Assembly (NCBI GenBank): GCA_016191305.1
Contig: JACPOX010000029.1
Coordinates: 1,313-7,470 of the forward strand
Length of the DNA stretch: 6,158 nt
Source of the DNA: Legionella longbeachae
Lineage (GTDB): Bacteria; Pseudomonadota; Gammaproteobacteria; Legionellales; Legionellaceae
Direction of reading: 5' to 3'
Below are positions 1-5,962 of this stretch, in pieces. Within the stretch, counting starts at the first letter, position 1. Each line of letters begins with the position of its first letter. The position numbers and the translations under genes were made by a program. The notes beneath the pieces were generated by a model. The model was not told the origin of the DNA, did not search any database, and was given only the letters and a program-made list of their open reading frames with translations.

Positions 1-636
1 TTAGTGGGTATTGTTACGATTGATGATGCAATGGATATTATGCAACAAGAAGAAACAGAGGATATCTTGCGTGGAGGGGCGTCAGAACCTCTACGAAAAC
101 CCTATTTTTCAGTATCTATTTTTCGATTAACTAAAATGCGAATTATCTGGCTTATTTTTCTAGCGGTTGCAGGTGCATTAACTGTAAAAGTATTGAATTC
201 TTTTGAATCAATATTAAATCAAGAGATCCTTCTGGCTTTATTTATTCCTCTTATTATAGGAATTGGGGGAAATACCGGATCACAATCAGCCACAGTTATT
301 GTTCGTGCTTTGGCTATGAATCAAGTTCAAAATAATGATGTTTTACGTGTGGCAATACGTGAGACAACTGTTGGTATTCTTCTTGGTCTCATGCTAGGCC
401 TGATGGCTTATTTCACAATTAGTGTTTTGTTTAAAAAAGAGCTTGCGATGGTTGTTGCTTTCAGCTTAATTACCATTTGCAGCATAGGAGCATTAGTGGG
501 ATCCCTAATGCCCGTTTTGAGCCGTGTTTTTAGGTTGGATCCGGCTGTTGTCAGTGCTCCCTTGGTCTCAACAGTCATTGATGCAGCCGGTCTATTAATT
601 TATTTTATGCTTGCCAAAATAATTTTAAAACTCTAG
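1..636 (+). CDS. mgtE: Magnesium transporter MgtE, C-terminal part (5' end outside window)
   Basis: This is the last 211 codons of an MgtE-family Mg2+ channel, an inner-membrane homodimer that lets Mg2+ into the cell and is gated by its cytosolic N and CBS domains. The frame is already open at base 1 (Leu-Val-Gly-Ile-Val), so the GTG at 4 is an internal valine and not a start. The first ~25 residues are the end of the second CBS domain (GIVTIDDAMDIM), followed by the plug helix and five hydrophobic segments. The conserved GNTGSQSAT motif lies near 268-294. The pore signature DPAVVSAP...STVIDAAG lies near 538-590; its second Asp (580-582) matches the Mg2+-selecting aspartate of Thermus MgtE. 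About half of a usual ~450-residue protein is present and the C-terminus is complete. The gene converges on the epimerase gene, with only 9 bases between stop codons and no visible hairpin terminator. It looks like chromosomal backbone. Confidence 0.93.
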   Translation, partial: LVGIVTIDDAMDIMQQEETEDILRGGASEPLRKPYFSVSIFRLTKMRIIWLIFLAVAGALTVKVLNSFESILNQEILLALFIPLIIGIGGNTGSQSATVIVRALAMNQVQNNDVLRVAIRETTVGILLGLMLGLMAYFTISVLFKKELAMVVAFSLITICSIGALVGSLMPVLSRVFRLDPAVVSAPLVSTVIDAAGLLIYFMLAKIILKL

Positions 637-645
637 AGCATGTCG

Positions 646-3102
646 CTAAAAAATAAATCGATCCCATTGACCATAGGAATTATAAATTGCTCCTCGAGGG
701 AAGCTTAAAAGTATCAAAAGCACTCCACAAAGAAGACTGGATAGCGTTTGTGAAAGACTGGCGTCATATATAAAAGGTGTACACAACAAGCAAAAACCAA
801 AAACGAGATTAATCCACCTTACAGCCCGCGCGGTTTCTGCCAGAGCAGTTACAGTAGCAGTGATTACTAAAGAGCCTATAATATGATCGGCGTTTGCCAT
901 ACCTCCAGCAGAGTCCAGAGTCAATCGTGTAAACATGAGCCAAAACCCAATCACTAGGCAAAGCAGTAAATTCCAGGGTAAAGTAACCCCCCCACCTACC
1001 ATATCTTTGAGGATCTTTAGGGGAGATCGCTCAAAATTGGTTTCATCTTGACGGTTTTCAGTTTCAGTATCTGTATCGCCTACAAACAAAATGCGTAAAA
1101 CAGGTCGACCTGCTTTCCAGCGACGCCATAAAAAAACACTAGTTGCGACCAGTTCATCAAAAGAATAAGGGACTTGTATCAACATGGCTATAGCGGCAAT
1201 TAAACATAATGTGCACCAGGTATCTAACAATATGGGTTGAATGATAATAAAAGTAACGGATATAACCCCTAAGGGGACAATCAAAATCCCAAACAGTAAT
1301 ACCAACCAAGGCATTGTCCGCCAGCGATTTGTTCCACCAATAATTCCTGTAAGAATTTCAAGGATATAAACAAAGGCACCTAATCCAGCATCAGGGACAG
1401 GCCAAGCCTCTGAAACATAAGAGGTAATAATTTCTTCTGTACCATTTTTGGGATCATTGGCATAGCCCATGAAAAATGGGTCCCAAACACCATCAATATG
1501 TTCTAATTGATAGGCTGCCATATACCGGGAGACAAACAATCCAAAGAATGCGAGTATAATAATCAGGAAACGTTGTGACCAACTTGATGGTGAAAAACCC
1601 CAACCATCAGGGATTTGAGAACCTTCCATGGCAGCGTTGGGCGCTACGCCAACATCAGGGCGCACTAAAACGGAAAAGCCAATAATGAGAAGTCCCACAA
1701 GTGTTCCATTCAGATAGGCCGCCGCTGTCGGGGCCCAAAAAGCTAAGGGAGCAAAGGTGACCCACAGTCCAATAAAAGCGCAAAGCCATCTTACTCTTGC
1801 AAACCGCCATGATAAACACAAAAAGGCCGAAAAAATGAGTATGCTACCGCTTATCCAATCGCTGAGCATCATCGGATAAGATTCATAGCCTAAGGTTGCT
1901 GGGGAGCTTATGAGCCAAAATCCCAAAGCAATATTTAAAAAGTGCGCCCAGAGGAAGTTTTGATGGGTTTGACGAAATTGTTTTTCATAGGCTTTACGTA
2001 TTTTTTCAGGATTTTGATGCTGGATGGCTTTCATCCAATCGGGCATTGGAATTCCATTCGTTTCATACCAGTTCTCAGGGTCGTTTTTTAAATCCTGAAT
2101 GATTTTAGGTAAGGTTTTTTTAATTTGATATTTCGGTTGCCAATTCAGCTTTTCCTTTGCTTTAGCAATATCCAAATCATAATGATCGGAAGATAAATCC
2201 ATCATAAAAGGTTTTATAAAAGGTTTTTGACCTTGATCGAAATCATCTGGAACGAGGGGCTCTAGTTTTTCTTCCAGCCAGGTCCCAGCTTTAGCAAAAG
2301 GTTCAGGGACATTAATTAATTCTGCTTTTTCATCATGCATCAGATCGGTGATGTACTGCTGCATTTGTTTATAATTGACAACGTCAGGTTCACCAGCAAG
2401 AATGATCTCTTTTTTAGACAGATCATTACGATTTTTTATGGATTTTTTAAATAAACGCAACAAATCTTCTTTATGAATGAAAGACTGTCCAGCTTCAATG
2501 TTTCCAGCATACAAATAGCTTTTAAAGGAGCGCTCATAGACGCGTTTGATTTGATGAGCCAGAGTGGGAACGCAACTGCTATCATCATATAATCCTGCAA
2601 GTCTTAAAATCAGATAGGGAATATGGCCATGATGTTCTTCAATAACCTTTTCGGCTTCAGCTTTGGATTCAGGATAAACCCATTTGGGCCCAAGGGGAGT
2701 ATATTCATTGATTTTTTCGCCAGGTTTACCGGGTTCATGAACAAGCATTGTACTGGCATAAATAAATCGTTCGACTTCAAAATCCTGTAATTTTTGAAGT
2801 AATTTTTTTGTTCCCTTAACATTTACCTCTTCATACAGAGGTGTATCTTCACCAGTAAAATCAAAATAGGCTGCGAGATGGATGACCGCTGCAATTTTTG
2901 TCCCATAATTTTTTTTGAATGTTTGAAAGGCTTGGTTGATGGACGATTCTGAGGTTAAGTCCATAATAATATCAGCGGACCCTTTTTCGCGATCAAATCC
3001 AATAATGCGATAATCCTTTTTTAAGGAAGTGGTTAATGCAGTACCAATATTTCCTGAGGAGCCGGTTATTAGGACAATAGGCTTTTCATTCTCACGTACC
3101 AT
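646..3102 (-). CDS. SDR epimerase - SPW repeat - VKOR-like membrane fusion protein (818 aa)
   Basis: Residues 9-340 form an extended SDR/NAD-dependent epimerase-dehydratase domain. It has the nucleotide-binding TGSSGNIG (13-20), the HLAAYFDF stretch (75-82), YASTM with the active-site Ser/Thr (115-119), and the catalytic Tyr143-x3-Lys147. After a linker, residues ~386-482 are four hydrophobic segments resembling SPW repeats (WLISSPATLGY; FAPLAFWAP). Residues ~510-660 resemble a vitamin K epoxide reductase (VKOR)-like domain, with Cys630-Thr-Leu-Cys633 at the head of a membrane helix. Residues ~709-803 add another four-helix SPW-like block. The N-terminal domain should face the cytosol. The family role is unsettled: coupling nucleotide-sugar or other NAD(P) chemistry to membrane thiol redox is only inference. 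ATG at 3102 is preceded by AAGGA seven bases upstream, and the Rossmann motif sits right after it, so the start is secure. I see no frameshift. It appears monocistronic, and its 3' end faces mgtE. Confidence 0.85.
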   Translation of the reverse strand: MVRENEKPIVLITGSSGNIGTALTTSLKKDYRIIGFDREKGSADIIMDLTSESSINQAFQTFKKNYGTKIAAVIHLAAYFDFTGEDTPLYEEVNVKGTKKLLQKLQDFEVERFIYASTMLVHEPGKPGEKINEYTPLGPKWVYPESKAEAEKVIEEHHGHIPYLILRLAGLYDDSSCVPTLAHQIKRVYERSFKSYLYAGNIEAGQSFIHKEDLLRLFKKSIKNRNDLSKKEIILAGEPDVVNYKQMQQYITDLMHDEKAELINVPEPFAKAGTWLEEKLEPLVPDDFDQGQKPFIKPFMMDLSSDHYDLDIAKAKEKLNWQPKYQIKKTLPKIIQDLKNDPENWYETNGIPMPDWMKAIQHQNPEKIRKAYEKQFRQTHQNFLWAHFLNIALGFWLISSPATLGYESYPMMLSDWISGSILIFSAFLCLSWRFARVRWLCAFIGLWVTFAPLAFWAPTAAAYLNGTLVGLLIIGFSVLVRPDVGVAPNAAMEGSQIPDGWGFSPSSWSQRFLIIILAFFGLFVSRYMAAYQLEHIDGVWDPFFMGYANDPKNGTEEIITSYVSEAWPVPDAGLGAFVYILEILTGIIGGTNRWRTMPWLVLLFGILIVPLGVISVTFIIIQPILLDTWCTLCLIAAIAMLIQVPYSFDELVATSVFLWRRWKAGRPVLRILFVGDTDTETENRQDETNFERSPLKILKDMVGGGVTLPWNLLLCLVIGFWLMFTRLTLDSAGGMANADHIIGSLVITATVTALAETARAVRWINLVFGFCLLCTPFIYDASLSQTLSSLLCGVLLILLSFPRGAIYNSYGQWDRFIF

Positions 3103-3104
3103 CT

Positions 3105-3151
3105 TAATTCCTTTTATTTTTAGTACAAAAATCTCGTTTTATATTATTATA
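3105..3151 (-). promoter_or_regulatory. Putative promoter and ribosome binding site of the epimerase-fusion gene
   Basis: On the minus strand a consensus TATAAT lies at 3151-3146, about 44 bases before the ATG at 3102. An AAGGA ribosome binding site lies 7 bases before that ATG. I find no good TTGACA-like -35 box at 16-18 bp spacing. The -10 call rests on the hexamer and its distance only. Confidence 0.4.
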
Positions 3152-3622
3152 GTAGAAAGTTAGTCGGCATATTCCAACCGAAGGAAAATCATCGATTTCA
3201 GTGAGCTTTATTTAGAAGAAATTTGTTTAAATAGCTGAATATATTATTAATTTTTGATTGATAATCTATCTAAAACTCCAGTATTTATGCCAATAATATT
3301 AGTAATGATGATGATGTTGCTTATTTTCGCATAAGGACGTAAATTATTTTAGTACTGTTCGTAATAGCATTTTTAGAATCTGTCAGATCAAAATTTTATT
3401 ATCTAATTACTGCAAATTAAGTACGAAAATTATAGGTTAAGGGTTAAAGTTTTGTGTTCTTGATTAGTGCCCCCCGGAAATAGGGATGAGCCGAGTACAT
3501 TATAATCTTAAGACTAAAGGATTAGAGCGTTTGTGTTGCCACTTGTTATCTATGAGTACCCCATCAGTGCCCCTCAGAGGTCTTCAATTTTTGAAAACTA
3601 CTCGTAACTACTTGATTTAAAT
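3152..3622. other. Long AT-rich intergenic region, no supported gene
   Basis: About 470 bases lie between the epimerase promoter and the tRNA remnant. There is a short GATGATGATGATG run near 3307-3319. A loose direct repeat around AGTGCCCC occurs near 3467 and 3567. One 44-codon plus-strand frame (3486-3620) starts MSRVHYNLKTKG and ends just before the tRNA remnant; it has no family I recognise and no well-placed ribosome binding site, so I do not call it a gene. No terminator or structured RNA is convincing. It may be the decayed chromosomal flank of the island insertion site. Confidence 0.5.
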
Positions 3623-3665
3623 TGGTGGGCCTCCTAGGACTTAGGACCAACGGATTATGAGTCTG
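3623..3665 (-). pseudogene. 3' fragment of a tRNA-Ile2-type (CAT) gene, probable island attachment site
   Basis: Read on the minus strand, this runs from the anticodon arm to an encoded 3' CCA. The anticodon loop CTCATAA has CAT at 3659-3657, followed by TCCGTTGGTCC, a T-arm and GGAGGCCCACCA. The CTCATAATC...TTGGTC...AAGTCC pattern fits tRNA-Ile2 (CAT, read after lysidine modification of C34) better than elongator tRNA-Met. No 5' half follows beyond 3665, and the anticodon stem already has an A-C mismatch there. Against the usual T-arm (GGTTCAAGTCC) about 6 bases are missing at 3640-3642, so this cannot be a working tRNA. A 3' tRNA fragment next to an integrase gene is the classic product of integration into a tRNA gene. 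The orientation puts chromosome on the left and the element on the right. Confidence 0.72.
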
Positions 3666-3751
3666 TAAAATAGGGGTTTTATCACGTTTTATCAAATTTT
3701 AAATTCTTTTAAAAACCTCTTAAAATCAACGTTTATAAGCCTAATTTGCCA

Positions 3752-3785
3752 TAGACACTTTATTTAGTTTTAAATAAAGTGTCTA
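3752..3785. repeat. Perfect 14-bp inverted repeat upstream of the integrase remnant
   Basis: TAGACACTTTATTT (3752-3765) and its exact reverse complement (3772-3785) flank a 6-base loop. No T-tract follows and the repeat stands 34 bases before the integrase start, so it is less likely a terminator than an integrase or excisionase binding site, or a control element for int. Confidence 0.7.
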
Positions 3786-3801
3786 CATGGCGTCTACATG
3801 G
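3781..3801. repeat. Tandem GTCTACATGG direct repeats (possible integrase arm sites)
   Basis: GTCTACATGG occurs at 3781-3790 and again at 3792-3801, one base apart. The first copy overlaps the right arm of the inverted repeat, whose left arm carries the same GTCTA core inverted. Repeats between the attachment site and int are typical of arm-type sites. The function is inferred from position. Confidence 0.5.
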
Positions 3802-3818
3802 GATTTTAGGGGTAAATT

Positions 3819-4052
3819 ATGACGGAAGCTGAAAAGAGTATGAAATTAACCAAAACCATCGTTCCTTGCTGAAAGTAAAACTGGTTATATCTATGAACCT
3901 AAAAAAGCGGTGAATAGGGTAGTGGAGTTGGCGTACCATTTACTTTGCATGATCTGAGAAGAACATTCGCCACTATTGATAGCCTTGATTTACCTGCTTA
4001 TGCTTTGAAGCGATTACTCAATCATAAAATGAATAAGGATGTTACAGCTTAA
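3819..4052 (+). pseudogene. Tyrosine recombinase (integrase) remnant, internally deleted and frameshifted
   Basis: The original start survives: AGGGGT precedes ATG at 3819, giving MTEAEKSMKLTKTIVPC and a stop at 3870. In the next frame, from 3862, FLAESKTGYIYEPKKAVNRVVE resembles the part of phage-type integrases just before the C-terminal catalytic box. The frame then returns to the first one by about 3921: GVPFTLHDLRRTFATI carries the His-x-x-Arg of the tyrosine-recombinase active site, and RLLNHK carries the later His. The frame ends DVTA-stop at 4050-4052, where an intact protein would continue into Gly-Tyr with the nucleophilic tyrosine. Most of the ~400-residue protein, including the N-terminal DNA-binding and core-binding regions, is gone. 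The remnant cannot catalyse recombination. Its place 153 bases from the tRNA fragment marks the island's integration module. Confidence 0.8.
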
Positions 4053-4230
4053 GTATCCCTGATTTTACCAGACGTTTCAGTCCTTCATTGAAAGTTTTAA
4101 AGTTGTCATCTGGAAATAGCTTAGATAGATCTCGATTAGTAAAGATGTATTTGCCTTGTCTATTTTGTTCTCTCAGTACATTAATAGCGTGTTCTTTGAG
4201 GTATACTAAGATGTTACCCTTTCCGGACAC
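4042..4230 (-). pseudogene. Truncated winged-helix gene, possibly AbiEi-type antitoxin N-terminus
   Basis: This 62-codon frame starts at GTG 4230. It is predicted to hold a helix (NILVYLKEHAINVLREQ), FTNRDLSKLFP, then FNEGLKRLVKSGILK, which reads as a winged-helix DNA-binding domain. The pattern resembles the N-terminal domain of AbiEi-family antitoxins (type IV toxin-antitoxin or abortive-infection systems), where the text usually continues after GILK into Arg-rich GVY sequence. Here it ends Leu-stop because from about 4050 the DNA is the antisense of the integrase remnant. The body of the protein and any partner toxin are missing. The start is doubtful: the frame is open back to a stop near 4252-4254, and AGAGG abuts the GTG with no spacing. 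It lies 80 bases after hipT on the same strand and may be read through from that operon. The family call is tentative; the truncation is clearer. Confidence 0.5.
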
Positions 4231-4310
4231 CCTCTTAGTTTTAGCAACGTTTCATTAAAAAAGGCTTATGTTAAAGAAATCGGATACTCTTAACAGACGG
4301 CTGATTTAAG

Positions 4311-5249
4311 TTAATCAAAAAAATTTAATCGCTTATATCGTTGCTCTAGCAATTCGAGATATTTTTCCTGCATCAGTGGAGATAAAAAACTCAAACCAAT
4401 TAGTTCTTGCCATTTGGGTATTACCTGATGGAATTCTTGCACGATCCCATCGATGACATTCTGATTTAATCCTAATTTTTCAATGGCAAAATACTTAAGA
4501 AAATCACCCTTTGTTAAATTATTTTTTTTTCCTTTTAGAGGTAAAGCCAGTTCTTCTTTGGTATTTTTTTGAGCGATGGTTGAGTTAAGTAAATCGTAGG
4601 CCGGTGATATGGAAATTTTTCTATCCTTAGTAATCAGGGAAAAATTTTTTAGATGCATGTCTTCATTGCCGACCAGAAAGTTAAACAACGTCAGCTTAAA
4701 TAATTTCACGAATTCAATTTTTGGGAAAGTACAAAACTGCTGTATGACTGCAATTACTTTTTCCATAGAGCTTTTATATTTTGTATGTCGATCTTCACCG
4801 GATAGCTGTGCAAAATCTTCTAAAGCTAACTTTTTATTAAGGCCTATTCTATCAAAGCGTTTAATGAAGTAGGTTAAACTGTTGTCTTTAGAATAAATCA
4901 AACCATGAACCGGAACTTCGAGGCTAATGGCCTTTGCAAGGGTCATAGTAATGGCTTCATTTTCCGGCAATTCTGGGTAAATATCACTTTGTGGTTTTAA
5001 AATGTACTTACCCTTTTGATCAACGATTTCAAAACCTCCCTCCTTAATCTTTAGTTTGGCACTTAGTTTTTTTTGGACGCCTTGAATAGACATCTTTCCT
5101 ACACGAGCAATTGCTTCCTGTCGCTGCTCATCAGCACTTAAATCTAATGGGCTAAGGTTTTTTAATTGAGGGGAAAGCAAATGCAATCCACGTTGAGAAT
5201 AGTTTTCTTGGTCACTAATTACGTCATAAGTAATAGGGCAGCGTTTCAT
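4311..5249 (-). CDS. hipT: HipT-type HipA-like serine/threonine kinase toxin
   Basis: This 312-residue compact HipA-family kinase (full HipA is ~440) lacks the N-terminal subdomain 1, which the separate HipS supplies. It begins CPITYDVI and GLHLLSPQLKNL, as HipT proteins do. The Gly-rich loop is around KMSIQGVQKK (52-61), and K85 (YILKPQ) is the probable ATP-binding lysine. FIKRFDR (128-134) and EDFAQLSG (144-151) follow. The catalytic loop is GNEDMHLKN (194-202) with Asp197 as base, and the metal-binding Asp219 is in SPAYDL. All catalytic residues are present, so it should be active. HipT of enteropathogenic E. coli phosphorylates tryptophanyl-tRNA synthetase; the target here is unknown. ATG 5249 overlaps the hipS stop as ATGA and has its own GAGGA ribosome binding site 6 bases upstream, supporting strong coupled translation. 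The loop has one serine where the E. coli protein has SxS. An A9 run sits at codons 240-243. Confidence 0.88.
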   Translation of the reverse strand: MKRCPITYDVISDQENYSQRGLHLLSPQLKNLSPLDLSADEQRQEAIARVGKMSIQGVQKKLSAKLKIKEGGFEIVDQKGKYILKPQSDIYPELPENEAITMTLAKAISLEVPVHGLIYSKDNSLTYFIKRFDRIGLNKKLALEDFAQLSGEDRHTKYKSSMEKVIAVIQQFCTFPKIEFVKLFKLTLFNFLVGNEDMHLKNFSLITKDRKISISPAYDLLNSTIAQKNTKEELALPLKGKKNNLTKGDFLKYFAIEKLGLNQNVIDGIVQEFHQVIPKWQELIGLSFLSPLMQEKYLELLEQRYKRLNFFD

Positions 5250-5554
5250 CTTAGTTCCTCAATAGTCACTGCACCTACGACATCTTGGCCAACTAGTATC
5301 AATTGGCCAAAATAATCATTTTTATCGATTTTATATTTGCGTAATAATGCTTCAAGCATAATGCCTTCAGGGAGTAATCCTTCAAAAAAGGGTGGAAATA
5401 CGTCAAAATCATAGACTTTATTGGTTAATGGCATAGTGAGAGACACAGGTGCGTTCTGGTAATCATCAAAGTAGGTAAAGCGATATTTTCCACCTTGTAA
5501 TTCTTCTAATATTCCAGCCTTAATGCCATTCACTGATACGTATGCTTTTCTCAT
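5246..5554 (-). CDS. hipS: HipS-type protein, stand-alone HipA N-terminal subdomain (antitoxin candidate)
   Basis: A 102-residue protein matching only the N-terminal subdomain 1 of HipA: YVSVNGIKAGILEE, then FTYFDDYQNAPVSLTMPL, then the hallmark FPPFFEGLLPEG (53-64), and YFGQLILVGQDVVGAVTI near the end. In the HipBST system of enteropathogenic E. coli this small protein, not HipB, neutralises the HipT kinase by packing near its active site. The same role is inferred here from gene order and size. The residue after LPEG is Ile65, where a tryptophan is common and is reported as important in the E. coli protein. ATG 5554 overlaps the hipB stop (ATGA, 5551-5554) and the upstream ribosome binding site is weak, so translation probably depends on coupling to hipB. 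Its own stop overlaps the hipT start in the same way. Confidence 0.85.
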   Translation of the reverse strand: MRKAYVSVNGIKAGILEELQGGKYRFTYFDDYQNAPVSLTMPLTNKVYDFDVFPPFFEGLLPEGIMLEALLRKYKIDKNDYFGQLILVGQDVVGAVTIEELR

Positions 5555-5778
5555 GAATTATTATCCGTTGTTTGAGGAAAAGCCGTTTCAAATTTCATTT
5601 GAATATTTAAAACATCTAATACTTTTAGCAATGTATTTAGCCGCACCGATTCTTTCCCTTTTTCAATATCATAGATAACCGTCTTACCGACCCCAGCTAA
5701 CCGAGCTAATTCCTGTTGCGATAAGCCGCTGTGTTTGCGGTAGTAATGGACTAAATTGGCAATTTCGTGTGTAGGCAT
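5551..5778 (-). CDS. hipB: HipB-type Xre-family DNA-binding autoregulator
   Basis: A 75-residue Xre/Cro-type helix-turn-helix protein. Residues ~9-62 form the five-helix domain, with the helix-turn-helix in SQQELARLAGVGKTVIYDIEKG (20-41) followed by RLNTLLKVLDVLNI. The short polar tail (PQTTDNNS) looks flexible. In hip operons HipB dimers bind inverted repeats upstream and repress the operon, and bridge DNA to the kinase complex. As first gene of hipB-hipS-hipT it keeps the order of known HipBST loci. ATG 5778 is preceded only by a weak GGTG ribosome binding site (TTTTTGGTGTTCC), so expression may be set low. Three palindromic repeats upstream are its likely operators. The domain is secure; direct neutralisation of HipT by this protein is not shown. 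Confidence 0.88.
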   Translation of the reverse strand: MPTHEIANLVHYYRKHSGLSQQELARLAGVGKTVIYDIEKGKESVRLNTLLKVLDVLNIQMKFETAFPQTTDNNS

Positions 5779-5802
5779 GGAACACCAAAAATTAATTGTA
5801 TA

Positions 5803-5820
5803 TTACTGTTATAGCAGTAA
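5803..5820. promoter_or_regulatory. Operator-like palindrome 1, overlapping the likely hipB -10 box
   Basis: TTACTG-TTATAG-CAGTAA is a perfect 6-bp inverted repeat around a 6-bp spacer, nearly symmetric through the spacer as well. On the minus strand it contains TATAAC (5813-5808), 30 bases before the hipB ATG and a plausible -10 box. A TTTATT at 5836-5831, 17 bp further upstream, is only a weak -35. A protein bound here would block the promoter. HipB binding is inferred. Confidence 0.65.
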
Positions 5821-5873
5821 AAATGATAAAAATAAATTTATTATTGCATTTCTTTGCATTAATTCACCATAAA

Positions 5874-5891
5874 TTACTGTTATGGCGGTAA
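5874..5891. promoter_or_regulatory. Operator-like palindrome 2
   Basis: TTACTG-TTATGG-CGGTAA has the same half-sites as copy 1 with one change in the right arm (CAG to CGG). It begins exactly 71 bp from copy 1. With copy 3 it shares an extended 25-bp match (5871-5895) with a single difference in the spacer. Confidence 0.6.
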
Positions 5892-5944
5892 ATTTAATTG
5901 ATTTCCTGATTTTTCCATATTTATTTATTATAAATTGCTAAAAA

Positions 5945-5962
5945 TTACTGTTATCGCGGTAA
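5945..5962. promoter_or_regulatory. Operator-like palindrome 3
   Basis: TTACTG-TTATCG-CGGTAA begins exactly 71 bp from copy 2. It lies 6 bases before a run of eight G (5969-5976) and about 78 bases before the possible divergent start at 6040, so it could serve control in either direction. Confidence 0.6.

Noticed and set aside
4..636. GTG at 4 as the start of a short MgtE
   Set aside because: The frame is open to the window edge and Leu-Val-Gly-Ile-Val is normal CBS-domain sequence, so the gene simply begins outside.
2610..2822. 70-codon minus-strand frame inside the epimerase-fusion gene
   Set aside because: It lies wholly within the well-supported SDR domain in another frame and has no recognisable domain.
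3486..3620. 44-codon plus-strand frame MSRVHYNLKTKG...
   Set aside because: No family recognised, the ribosome binding site abuts the start, and the length is within chance for this region; described only in the intergenic entry.
3752..3785. The 14-bp hairpin as a rho-independent terminator
   Set aside because: The stem is AT-rich, no T-tract follows on either strand, and no gene ends beside it.
4609..4872. 87-codon plus-strand frame opposite hipT
   Set aside because: It is antisense to the conserved kinase core, lacks family features, and reads like reverse-strand shadow.
4311..5554. hipS and hipT as a single hipA split by a frameshift
   Set aside because: Both have proper ATG starts in ATGA overlaps, hipT has its own ribosome binding site and HipT-type N-terminus, and the three-gene order matches known HipBST loci.
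5803..5962. CRISPR-like array from three repeats at 71-bp spacing
   Set aside because: Repeats are short palindromes with spacer variation, intervals of 53 bp are too long and AT-rich, and there are no cas genes; operators next to an Xre gene fit better.
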